Shown piece after piece: positions 17,898-25,799 of a stretch of 64,000 bases of DNA. The position numbers and the translations under genes are program-made. The notes beneath the pieces are model-generated. The model did not search any database. It worked only from the letters and a program-made list of their open reading frames with translations, and was not told the origin of the DNA. The stretch comes from an uncultured Poribacteria bacterium (GTDB lineage: Bacteria > Poribacteria > WGA-4E > PCPOR2b): NCBI GenBank assembly GCA_958296125.1, contig OY282444.1, positions 4,821,266 through 4,885,265 on the forward strand, given 5' to 3'. Every line of letters starts with the position of its first letter. Within the stretch, counting starts at the first letter, position 1.

Positions 17898-18890
17898 TTA
17901 GTTTAATTCAACACGCCGGCCTGTGTGTGCTGATTCATGCAGCCCATCAATCACGTGCATGTTCCCTAACGCATCCGCTGTTGACAGAAGTGGCGGCTTC
18001 CCGGTGGAGATGGCTTCGCACAGGCTCAAGAGCTCAGCCGCATACGGATTCACCCCTTCGACCGTCACCGTTTCGGCTTGACTGTTTCGTATCAACGTGA
18101 AACGACACTCACCTTCACTGTTGCCCCATGCCTTAGGCGCGATAATTGTCCCTTCTGTGCCAGCCACCTCATAGGACTCGCGCCATGTCCAACCGAAACT
18201 GCAATCAAACTGTCCGGTAACCCCATCGCCGAAATCAAGGGTCCCAATCAGGGTGTCCCAGACATCGCTGATCGGTTCAAACTTGCCGGTCGCCCAGACA
18301 GATTGCGGTTCCGCCCCAACCATATAGCGGATGACATTGATACAGTAGCAGCCCAAATCCATCACCGCTCCGCCGCCCTGATCCGCGCGCAGCCGCCAGT
18401 TTGTGCGATCGGTCAATCCAGTCGAAAACGTGGAGCCAGCAAAACGGACATCGCCGATTGCACCATCGAGGATATACTGCTTGACGGAAAGGGTCAGCGG
18501 ATGATGACGATACATAAACCCTTCCATCAACAGCACATCCGCTGACGAGGTAACTTGGATCATCTGTTCAAGCTGAGTTGAGTTGATAGCAATCGGCTTT
18601 TCGCAAAGGATTGCCTTCACGCCACCACGGACCCCTTCTAGGATATGTTTCAGGTGGAGTGTGGGCCAAGTTGCGACTATCAATACGTCTGGCTTCTGCT
18701 GCTCAAGCATCCGTCCCAAATCGTTGTAGGTGTTTTTAACATTGAACTGCTCTGCGAAATTTTTGACCGCCTCGAATTTGATATCGCAGGCACCGACGAA
18801 GTCGATCTCCGGGAGGTTTTGCGAAGCCCTTCCGTGCTGGTTGGAAATCCCGCCGCAACCGACTATGGCAACTTTATACTTTTCGCTCAT
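17898..18890 (-). CDS. Gfo/Idh/MocA family oxidoreductase
   Basis: A 330-residue NAD(P)-dependent dehydrogenase. The Rossmann motif is GCGGIS (11-16), and CEKPIA (96-101) contains the family's EKP signature, with a conserved Lys for substrate binding. C-terminal residues such as GGGAVMDLGCYCINVIRYM fit the alpha/beta substrate domain. Members oxidise or reduce sugars, inositols and related polyols; the substrate here is unknown. AAGGAG precedes the ATG. It lies 33 nt downstream of the stop of a second family member on the same strand, so the two probably form one transcript. Confidence 0.93.
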   Translation of the reverse strand: MSEKYKVAIVGCGGISNQHGRASQNLPEIDFVGACDIKFEAVKNFAEQFNVKNTYNDLGRMLEQQKPDVLIVATWPTLHLKHILEGVRGGVKAILCEKPIAINSTQLEQMIQVTSSADVLLMEGFMYRHHPLTLSVKQYILDGAIGDVRFAGSTFSTGLTDRTNWRLRADQGGGAVMDLGCYCINVIRYMVGAEPQSVWATGKFEPISDVWDTLIGTLDFGDGVTGQFDCSFGWTWRESYEVAGTEGTIIAPKAWGNSEGECRFTLIRNSQAETVTVEGVNPYAAELLSLCEAISTGKPPLLSTADALGNMHVIDGLHESAHTGRRVELN

Positions 18891-18923
18891 GGTTTCTCCT
18901 TATCAACCTAGGGGTGACCCACT

Positions 18924-19901
18924 TCATCCTATACTGGATACTGACACCGGTGCTCCTGTCTCGCCTGACTGAATCGCCGCCAGTGAAATTGCTAGACTCT
19001 TAACGGCATCGCTGTAAGGGCTGAGAATCTTAGACGCATCTCCCTTTCGGATGGCATCGACAAATACTTCATCAATGCCTGGCCCCGATGCGGTTTTGGC
19101 GACAACTTCGCCATGTTCTCTCATATCCAAACCACCAACAGTCCAGTGAATCAGCTGATCCTCATACAAAATATCCAGCACGTTTGCGTTGGACCAATCC
19201 CCCGGATCGTAAGACCAAGAGGTGGTCAACGATCCAATCGCACCGTCGGCAAACTTCATCGTCGCGCAGTTGTTGTCGGGGCAGTCAATAGCTTTCAGAA
19301 CACGGTTCGCACTGAGTGCGTAGACCTCTTCCACCTCGCCGACGAGATAACGCATCATGTCAATGGTGTGGGTTGCCTGCTCCAACAACTGTCCGCCGGA
19401 TTTGCTCATCTGGCGCAGCCAAGCATTGGGATCGCCGCGCCCACTGCCAGACCAGTATTTGCCGACGACCATGTTAACCGCTTTCTCACCGAGCACCTGA
19501 CGAGCGAGTTGCGTTGACCCCAGATAGCGCAGTTGGTAGCCGACGCAGGTGATGATACCGGCGGCAGCCACCGCTTCCTCAATCTGCCGCGCGATCTCCA
19601 TATTGATCGCCACCGGCTTTTCAACAAGAAACGGCAATCGACGCTCGATTACGTCCAACTCCGGTGCCCCGTGTGCAAACACCGGGAGACTCAGGTAAAT
19701 GCCATCAAGGTCGTCGCGTTCGAGCATCAGGTTATGATTGGTGTAAGGTTGGGCGTTGTAACTCTTAGCGGCGTTTTGAGCGCGTTCCTCCTGAACATCG
19801 CAGGTCCCAACGATACGGACCCCCTCCAGATCCGACAGTCGTCGCATGTGTCCATTGGCGTTACCGCCGCAGCCGATAAAACCGATTCTGACTTCTTGCA
19901 T
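18924..19901 (-). CDS. Gfo/Idh/MocA family oxidoreductase
   Basis: A 325-residue paralogue of the downstream gene. It has GCGGNA (10-15) in the nucleotide site and VEKPVAIN (93-100) as the family signature. GGQLLEQATHTIDMMRYL matches the conserved substrate-side helix with His. It presumably acts on a sugar or polyol with NAD(P). GAGGAAGG sits just upstream of the start. As first gene of the pair it probably carries the promoter. The low resemblance between the two paralogues argues for different steps or substrates rather than a recent duplication. Confidence 0.93.
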   Translation of the reverse strand: MQEVRIGFIGCGGNANGHMRRLSDLEGVRIVGTCDVQEERAQNAAKSYNAQPYTNHNLMLERDDLDGIYLSLPVFAHGAPELDVIERRLPFLVEKPVAINMEIARQIEEAVAAAGIITCVGYQLRYLGSTQLARQVLGEKAVNMVVGKYWSGSGRGDPNAWLRQMSKSGGQLLEQATHTIDMMRYLVGEVEEVYALSANRVLKAIDCPDNNCATMKFADGAIGSLTTSWSYDPGDWSNANVLDILYEDQLIHWTVGGLDMREHGEVVAKTASGPGIDEVFVDAIRKGDASKILSPYSDAVKSLAISLAAIQSGETGAPVSVSSIG

Positions 19902-20224
19902 TGCCTTCCTCTTCTGATCCGTGATTGAATTTTCTTCTCAAATTGTAGCAAATCGGAGCATATCCGTCAATGTCTTTATGGTAAGCGCGCGTTGTAATTC
20001 TCCTGTCGGTTGTGCAATCGTTATAAGGTGGCGAAAAATAGGAATCAGGTGGGAGCAGGCGGTTAGATTAGATTTTAATCATTTATAATTAGACATTTCA
20101 CCGAGATTCCCGTCATAGGAATAAACCAATTGTAAATTTCCATTTGTGTCAAAAGCGGATTGACAGGAAACGACTTGAGGGGTTATATTGGGTTTTTAGC
20201 CTTGGGAAAAGAGGAAGCAAGCGG
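19902..20224. other. 323-bp divergent intergenic gap
   Basis: This gap separates the minus-strand oxidoreductase pair from a plus-strand short gene and must hold the promoters of both. It is AT-rich around 20070-20110. I see no clear paired -35/-10 element or repeat. Confidence 0.5.
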
Positions 20225-20668
20225 GTGAGACAAAAGAAAAAAGTGGGTAGAAAACCCGAAATTCAATCTATATCAATTGGCGGATTGTCTCGATTGTTCG
20301 GCTGGATTGGTCTGCTGTTGTGTTTTATAGCGGGGGTAGATGCTTTCGCAGATGACTATTTCGACAGGATAACGGTTACTTCCAATGGGCGTGTGACGCG
20401 GTTTGATAGCGATCGCATTACGGTCCATACGGATACCCCCCCATTGAAAACAGGGCGTTACGAAGAAGCATTAAACCAATCGCTATGGGGGAAGGGTACC
20501 CAAGGGAAGCTGCAATTTCAATTGACACCGGACGCTGCCGCGGCAGATATCCGTATAAAGTGGGTATACCAGCAGGACCGGCAACGAAACGACGAATACA
20601 TTGGAGAAGCGATGCTTATCCGAGGCGCGGAGGGATTCCATGAGGGGCTAATTTACATTTGCGATTAG
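20225..20668 (+). CDS. Secreted protein resembling a matrixin N-terminal segment, probably truncated
   Basis: I place the start at the GTG at 20225, preceded by GAGGAAG, giving 147 residues; a TTG at 20144 is poorer. A basic N-terminus and hydrophobic LFGWIGLLLCFIAGVDAFA form a signal peptide. The mature part contains RYEEALNQSLWGKGT followed by LQFQL and AADIRIKWV, the pattern that precedes the catalytic zinc site in matrixin-like (M10) metalloproteases. No HExxH follows: the frame stops 21 nt inside the end of the convergent gene. It looks like the front of a protease gene cut off at the convergent junction. The family match is a motif impression only. Confidence 0.5.
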   Translation: MRQKKKVGRKPEIQSISIGGLSRLFGWIGLLLCFIAGVDAFADDYFDRITVTSNGRVTRFDSDRITVHTDTPPLKTGRYEEALNQSLWGKGTQGKLQFQLTPDAAAADIRIKWVYQQDRQRNDEYIGEAMLIRGAEGFHEGLIYICD

Positions 20669-22672
20669 CAGCGGTTCCATCCCCAGTTCTACGACTTGAT
20701 TGATAAATTCTGCGGCCTCCGCCCTTTTGTGAAACCCTCCAATTGTTACACGATACCACAGTCCCGATCGGATCATCACCTTAGTGAGGCGAGTTTTCGC
20801 GCCCAATTCCAACGCGTCCAATGATTCAATAAGCGACTCGGCATTCCGGCGATTTTGAAATGAGCCGACCAATAGGGTATACTGTGGCGGTGCGGTAGAA
20901 GCCTCGGCTGCTTCCTGTTTTTCTTCACTTGGTGTCGCTACAACGTCCTCTTGTCTATCGTCTAAATCTTCTTTATCAATCCTGAGGGCTGAAAACGACG
21001 CTTCACCGGTGCTGCGGTTGCCGGCAATATCATGCACCGTCAGCACACAGCGGTAGTCAGCGTTTTGACTGACAGCCGATTGCTTCCAGTTGTGCCAAAC
21101 AACGGTGTCAGACGGTTCGCCTTCTTCGTCAATGCGATGAACCTGTTTCTGATCCGCATCGAAAAATTGCAGCTCCCATCGGGTGATCGGATTCAGATCT
21201 GAGGTTTGAAGATGCACCTTTGGCATTTGGAGAACCGTCTCCCCACCGGAGGCTGTGGCATCGAGAGCTCCAAAGATAGGCGGCTCTGCAGATATATCAA
21301 GCGAGGCGGGTATTGTATCAACAATAATGGTCTTCTCACTCTGCAACTGACGGTCGCCGTCCTCATCAACGGTGAACCACTGTGCGATGTACGTTCCATC
21401 GCTCGCCTGGTTGCCTGTGTCATCTTCCCCGTCCCAGACTATCTTTGTCAATGGCAAACCGGTGCCGGAGTAGCGTTGGAGAATCTGGTCCGATTTGCCC
21501 TGATCTGTCTGCTTCTGAATCTCCAGTTCCCACGCCTCGTTTTCGGCAATCTCAAAATCCAAGACGGTCTGATCCTTCACGCCATCGCCGTTGGGTGAGA
21601 TTGCTTTCTCTGAAACGTGCAGTATAGAGGAGATCGGCTTGGGCATGACAATCGGGGCCGGCTGCATTGGTGCAGGTGTTGGTGCTTCAGCGATTGGGGG
21701 TTGCGACTCCGCCGGGGGGGCGGTGTTGCGTTCTCCCCAACGCAAGGTGGCAGAGATCCAGTGCCTCGCTCCATCCAACTCGTTGCCCCTTACATAAGCG
21801 TAATCAAGTTGTCCGGATGGGCCCTGAATACTTAAACCTGTTGACCATTCACCCTGCGTAAATCGATTGTTAACCGCTGTGTATCCGAGCCGCAACCCCA
21901 ACCCTTTCTTGAACAACCAGCGTTCGACACCTAGGTGTGTGCGCAGACGCTCTACAAAGACCATCCGCGTGTCATTGTGCAGGACATAATCCCCAGATAA
22001 AATTGTATTCTGATCGAAAAAGTGAGCGACTCCAAATCGTATTACAATAGGCATCCTCGCGGTGAATTGACTGTTCTCCCAGATGCGTCCAGCGAGGTCT
22101 TCGAGTGCCAAGCCGAGCGCGATCTTCTCCCCAGCACGTCCCAGTTTCTGAACGAAGCGAAGGCCGAGGTCAAAGCTCCAACCATGCCGCCGGTTAATGG
22201 TGCCGCTGTGTCGGTAGTGACGAAGGTTGGTGCCGGCGGCGATGCCTTTCCCCAAGGAAGCCCCATATCCCACAAGTAGCATTCGGTTCCGCTCGGCATC
22301 ATTCCCCCAACCATCAAACCAAGAGGAGACTGAAAGATTCCCTACATTCGCTGAAGCGATTCCCAGCTGCTGCGGATTTAACGCCAGCGAGAACGCTCCT
22401 TCCCGATCGTTAGCTGCTTCGGGGAAAGGGAGTCCAACGAGTGAAAGTTCTGTTACATCCAACGACCCAAGCGATGAGGGATTCCAGAATTGGCTGTCAC
22501 TTGACGCGGGGCCTGCCGTGAACGCCCCCCCCATCCCTAGGGCGCGTGCGCTTGTCCCAACGAAGACTTGTCGGTTTGTGATGCCCGATTCTGCTACGGC
22601 GAGTGATAAACTGAAAACGATGAGAGTGAATGTGCTCAACACCGTGCTTATGAAATTTCTCTGGATTTTCAT
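20648..22672 (-). CDS. Outer-membrane PorV/UPF0164-like barrel with FlgD-like Ig and SPOR domains
   Basis: A 674-residue exported protein with a signal peptide (LIVFSLSLAVAES). The segment VFVGTSARALGMGGAFTAG with QFWNPSSLG is the hallmark of PorV/PorQ/UPF0164 barrels. After about 310 residues of barrel comes a Pro-rich linker, then SPNGDGVKDQTVLDFEI, a FlgD-type Ig-like domain, and a second Ig-like part. A SPOR domain (YTLLVGSFQNRRNAESLI to the end) binds denuded peptidoglycan glycan strands. This points to an outer-membrane protein anchored to the cell wall, possibly at division sites. The start at 22672 fits the signal peptide; an ATG at 22687 also exists. Confidence 0.8.
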   Translation of the reverse strand: MKIQRNFISTVLSTFTLIVFSLSLAVAESGITNRQVFVGTSARALGMGGAFTAGPASSDSQFWNPSSLGSLDVTELSLVGLPFPEAANDREGAFSLALNPQQLGIASANVGNLSVSSWFDGWGNDAERNRMLLVGYGASLGKGIAAGTNLRHYRHSGTINRRHGWSFDLGLRFVQKLGRAGEKIALGLALEDLAGRIWENSQFTARMPIVIRFGVAHFFDQNTILSGDYVLHNDTRMVFVERLRTHLGVERWLFKKGLGLRLGYTAVNNRFTQGEWSTGLSIQGPSGQLDYAYVRGNELDGARHWISATLRWGERNTAPPAESQPPIAEAPTPAPMQPAPIVMPKPISSILHVSEKAISPNGDGVKDQTVLDFEIAENEAWELEIQKQTDQGKSDQILQRYSGTGLPLTKIVWDGEDDTGNQASDGTYIAQWFTVDEDGDRQLQSEKTIIVDTIPASLDISAEPPIFGALDATASGGETVLQMPKVHLQTSDLNPITRWELQFFDADQKQVHRIDEEGEPSDTVVWHNWKQSAVSQNADYRCVLTVHDIAGNRSTGEASFSALRIDKEDLDDRQEDVVATPSEEKQEAAEASTAPPQYTLLVGSFQNRRNAESLIESLDALELGAKTRLTKVMIRSGLWYRVTIGGFHKRAEAAEFINQVVELGMEPLLIANVN

Positions 22673-22687
22673 GCCATGGCACCCCAT

Positions 22688-22999
22688 TTGTTTAACGTTC
22701 TGATAACCGATTGCCTGTCAACTGCATTTTTATTTATCGACTGTAATTACAATTTCATAAAACGCCCATTTCTCAACAATCGATACAGAAAACAGTATGT
22801 CGGCAGACATCAAATTCCAAACTGATGAGTGGTTTGCTTCCATGTTGCATCGTTACTATTGGATAGAATGGGTTCCGTTCCCGCCATAAAAAAGCGAGGG
22901 GCTGCCGAGTGTATAATACTTAGCAACTCCCTCGCTTTTGAGGTAGGTTTCATCAATTGTGGCGATTTAAACCATATCCGTTCAATCCACTGGTAACTG
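22688..22999. other. 312-bp intergenic gap with terminator
   Basis: It separates the barrel gene start from the symporter stop. It holds the terminator at 22885-22939; no open frame or further repeat is recognised. Confidence 0.6.
22885..22939 (-). terminator. Rho-independent terminator of the AGCS symporter gene
   Basis: On the minus strand AAAAGCGAGGG and CCCTCGCTTTTTT form a perfect 11-bp stem (arms 22929-22939 and 22890-22900) with a 28-nt loop and a run of six T. It lies about 60 nt past the stop at 23000. The loop is longer than usual, so efficiency is uncertain. Confidence 0.65.
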
Positions 23000-24538
23000 C
23001 TACGATTTGATTATATCCTTGTATTGGTCAAAATATGTTCGTGTCGCCTGCATGACTTTTGGTGCCAGCCGAAGTGTAGAGATCATCGTTGGGATTGCCA
23101 TGAGCGCGAAAGCCCCGTCAATGAGGCTGATTGCGGTGTCCAAAGAGATCACAGCAGCCACCACTAGCATTGCCACATAGAAGTAGTTGTAGATATGCTG
23201 GCGTTCGGCACCAATCAAGAATCCCATACATTTCGCGCCGTAGTATGAGTAGGCAAACATGGTGCTAGTGCTGAAACAGACAGCGCAAAGGGTGAGCAGA
23301 TACGGTCCGATGCCGGGCATGGCTTTGCCGAAAGCCATTGCTGTAAGGGTGATGCCGATTACAGTGCTATCAGCTTCGCTGTTGAGTTCGGTGCTCTGCC
23401 AGACTCCTGTTGTGAGAATAATAAGTGCTGTGATGGTGCAGATTACAAGCGTGTCGATCGCGGGCCCAAGCATGGCGATAAGCCCTTCTCGGACCGGCTC
23501 GGTGGTCTTGGCGGCACCGTGAGCCAACGCTGCTGTGCCGATGCCTGCTTCGTTGGAATACGCCGCCCGGCGTATACCGGTCATAATAACGGCACCAATC
23601 GCACTAGGATAGAACCGAATAGGACCAATGCCACGTATACCGATCGTAATAACGGCACCAATCGCTCCACCGGCGACAGCCTTGCCGGAAAAAGCATCTG
23701 TGATAATCAACCAGAGGCATTTCGGTATATTGGCGTAATTAACCCCAAGAATCCACACGGCGGCTGCCATATAGAGCAGCAACATCCCCGGCACCAGCTT
23801 TGAGGCGACCGTGCCAATCCGTAGGATGCCGCCAAATATGATTAGTGCGACCGATCCGGCGATGATGATGCCAGCTACCAAATTAAAGGTGAAGTGCGAC
23901 TCGCCGCCCCAACCGTTTGGGACAAAGATAACATCGCGGAGAATCTGAACCAGTTGATTCACTTGGAACGCGGGCAAGGCACCTATCAGGGCGACGACAC
24001 AGAAGAAAACCCCTAGCGGTCTCCATTTTTTTCCGAGGCCCTCTACGATTGTATACATGGGGCCGCCCTGCGTCGTGCCCCGACTGTCTGTCCCTCGATA
24101 CATGATGGCGAGGGTACAGGTAAAGAACTTCGTTGCCATCCCCACAACGGCACTGAGCCACATCCAGAAGATGGCACCCGGTCCACCCGTCGTTACAGCG
24201 ACCGCCACACCGGCTATATTCCCTACCCCAATGGTTGCCGCCAAGGCGCTGGATAACGCCGCAAAGTGCGAGATATCCCCAGGGTCACTGGGGTCGTCGA
24301 ATTTGCCACGTAATATATCAATGGCATGCCTGATAAATCGAAAAGGTAAAAACCGGGAATAGCAGAGAAAAAAGGCACCGCCTCCCAAGAGCAAGACTAG
24401 TAACCAGGGGCCCCAAGCAACATCAGCAAAGCCAATTATGATTCCCTCTAAGTCTAAGAGCGAGACTAGTAATATGATTTTCTCTACTAGTAATATGATT
24501 TTCTCTACTAGTAATATGATTTCCTCTATCTGTTGCAT
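23000..24538 (-). CDS. Sodium:alanine/glycine symporter family (AGCS) transporter
   Basis: A 512-residue inner-membrane amino-acid carrier of the AGCS family, importing alanine or glycine with Na+. Typical motifs are GVGNIAGVAVAVTTGGPGAIFWMW, TQGGPMY, AAYSNEAGIGTAALAHGAAKT and SYYGAKCMGFLIG, with about ten membrane helices. GAAAGGA lies ahead of the ATG at 24538. There are two oddities. The N-terminus is built of three 7-residue repeats (EEIILLV, then EKIILLV twice). A 63-bp in-frame duplication (units at 23571 and 23634) inserts 21 residues ahead of the conserved SNEAG motif, within a region normally strictly conserved. Function may be impaired or altered. No regulatory element is visible beyond the terminator. 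Confidence 0.92.
   Translation of the reverse strand: MQQIEEIILLVEKIILLVEKIILLVSLLDLEGIIIGFADVAWGPWLLVLLLGGGAFFLCYSRFLPFRFIRHAIDILRGKFDDPSDPGDISHFAALSSALAATIGVGNIAGVAVAVTTGGPGAIFWMWLSAVVGMATKFFTCTLAIMYRGTDSRGTTQGGPMYTIVEGLGKKWRPLGVFFCVVALIGALPAFQVNQLVQILRDVIFVPNGWGGESHFTFNLVAGIIIAGSVALIIFGGILRIGTVASKLVPGMLLLYMAAAVWILGVNYANIPKCLWLIITDAFSGKAVAGGAIGAVITIGIRGIGPIRFYPSAIGAVIMTGIRRAAYSNEAGIGTAALAHGAAKTTEPVREGLIAMLGPAIDTLVICTITALIILTTGVWQSTELNSEADSTVIGITLTAMAFGKAMPGIGPYLLTLCAVCFSTSTMFAYSYYGAKCMGFLIGAERQHIYNYFYVAMLVVAAVISLDTAISLIDGAFALMAIPTMISTLRLAPKVMQATRTYFDQYKDIIKS
23571..23665. repeat. 63-bp in-frame duplication in the symporter gene
   Basis: Positions 23571-23602 and 23634-23665 share nearly all of 32 bases (TATACCG then TAATAACGGCACCAATCGC). 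Their 63-bp offset adds 21 codons and repeats the residues AIGAVI-TGIR before the SNEAG motif. Confidence 0.8.
24464..24526. repeat. Three 21-bp tandem repeats at the symporter N-terminus
   Basis: The unit ACTAGTAATATGATTTTCTC(T) occurs three times in a row and encodes EKIILLV on the minus strand. Unit length is a multiple of three, so copy-number change keeps the frame. It extends a hydrophobic N-terminal helix. Confidence 0.85.
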
Positions 24539-24647
24539 GTTATAAGTCCTTTCTTATGTTGGATTGCGTTTCTTACTTTTACATTACAGTTGAGTTTAAT
24601 TTTTAACATCTATTTTCCACTGTGTTTCCCGCTTCTCAAGATAAGGA

Positions 24648-24676
24648 TTGACACGCTATTCCATCTATGCTACGAT
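24648..24676 (+). promoter_or_regulatory. Sigma70-like promoter facing antisense to the rhodanese gene
   Basis: A perfect TTGACA at 24648-24653, a 17-bp spacer and TACGAT at 24671-24676. It points rightward into the 3' end of the minus-strand rhodanese gene, so a transcript would be antisense to it. Sequence match only; no transcript evidence. Confidence 0.4.
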
Positions 24677-24698
24677 ACAAGATATGCGGGCAGGTACG

Positions 24699-25085
24699 CT
24701 ACTGTTTATCAGCCTCATCTTCTGTTTCAGTCGGTAGACCCGCCGCTTTCCAGCCTCGGAATCCACCTGTCAATACAGAAGCGTTCTTGTATCCCATAAT
24801 CTGCAAAGTATGTGCGGACAGTGAGCCGCGGGTGTTGCCGCCACAATGCGCGACAATGTGCGTATCCTGATCGGGGACGAGTTCATCGATTGCTAGCTCA
24901 ATGGCTGCACGAGGCAGCGAGATCGCACCGGGCAGGTGTTCGGTGTCGTAAAGTTCACTATCGCGCACATCTAAGATGACGACAGGCTCGTTGTTATTGA
25001 TAGCGGTTTTCAGTGTTTCTGCAGAGGTATGTCCGATCTGTGCTTGGACTTCGGCGACCAGTTGTTCTAAGGTTTTTCCACGCAT
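24699..25085 (-). CDS. Rhodanese-like domain protein
   Basis: A 128-residue single-domain rhodanese. VILDVRDSELYDTEHLPGAI is the substrate-side CH2A-type motif. The active-site loop is CGGNTRG with the persulphide-forming Cys81. HTLQIMGYKNASVLTGGFRGW is the C-terminal signature. Such proteins carry sulphane sulphur for thiosulphate or cyanide detoxification, tRNA thiolation or cofactor assembly; the acceptor is unknown. A promoter with TTGACC and TAAAAT lies upstream on the minus strand (25199-25227). No neighbouring sulphur gene is seen. Confidence 0.9.
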   Translation of the reverse strand: MRGKTLEQLVAEVQAQIGHTSAETLKTAINNNEPVVILDVRDSELYDTEHLPGAISLPRAAIELAIDELVPDQDTHIVAHCGGNTRGSLSAHTLQIMGYKNASVLTGGFRGWKAAGLPTETEDEADKQ

Positions 25086-25198
25086 ATTTTCATCTCCTTA
25101 TGTCAAATGTGTTGTGTGAGTCTAAGACGCATCAAGCGAGCAACGTGAGGGAAACAGGCTCAATAATTCCACTTCATCTTTCAATGATAAATGATGGC

Positions 25199-25227
25199 AT
25201 TTTAGCACAGCTCTCAAATATGGTCAA
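25199..25227 (-). promoter_or_regulatory. Sigma70-like promoter of the rhodanese gene
   Basis: Reading leftward: TTGACC (25227-25222), 17-bp spacer, TAAAAT (25204-25199), about 114 nt before the ATG at 25085. Spacing and both boxes fit the sigma70 consensus well. Confidence 0.5.
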
Positions 25228-25342
25228 GCAAGCCTCAAAATTTTTAACTTCTTTGATTGAGTAAATTGTAGGGTTCGTTTCGCGGAGGATTCCTGCCGCG
25301 TGTGACACTGCGTCAATGGTATTACCATCAATGGAGGTATAT

Positions 25343-25798
25343 ATGATAGAGTCACTTCAACAATCCGTTCAATCGGTGATCGATGAGGGGCGAATTGGCA
25401 GCCCTGTGTTTTTGCGCTGCATCGTGCAAGCCCCAATCGAAGCAGCGAATATCGTGGGTGGCATCGCCGCCTTGACTGAGATCGCCAATAACTGGATGCC
25501 CGCTCCGCCAGAGCAGATCTACGCCCTAGACAGCGCAGATGCAACACAGATTACCGCTATGGTACAGTATGCCGGCGGACAAGCAGCACTGCTAAGTGTC
25601 AATTGCATTCCGGCGGATGGGGAGATAGCCGTCGATTTAAGGTTGGTTGGAAACAACGGAATCATCTATCACGAAACGCCCACAGGTCTGTATCGTCTGA
25701 TGAATCCGCCGCTCAGCTTAGGCGGCGGGGAAGCTTTGATAGATGCGATTCGTCAGGGACTAGAAACAAAACAGCCGATCAAAGTGATGGAGGGTTAA
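25343..25798 (+). CDS. Stand-alone Gfo/Idh/MocA C-terminal-like domain protein
   Basis: A 151-residue protein starting at an ATG with ATGGAGG upstream. The segment SVIDEGRIGSPVFLRCIV and the later beta-rich part (AALLSVNCIP, VDLRLVGNNGIIYHETP) resemble the second, substrate-binding domain of Gfo/Idh/MocA oxidoreductases; no nucleotide-binding Rossmann half is present. The stop lies 1 nt before the ATG of a Gfo/Idh/MocA gene whose ribosome site sits inside this gene, so the two are translationally coupled. It may be a partner subunit or a leftover of a once complete gene. The start-region frame gives no homology to a missing N-terminal half. Confidence 0.6.
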   Translation: MIESLQQSVQSVIDEGRIGSPVFLRCIVQAPIEAANIVGGIAALTEIANNWMPAPPEQIYALDSADATQITAMVQYAGGQAALLSVNCIPADGEIAVDLRLVGNNGIIYHETPTGLYRLMNPPLSLGGGEALIDAIRQGLETKQPIKVMEG

Positions 25799-25799
25799 A

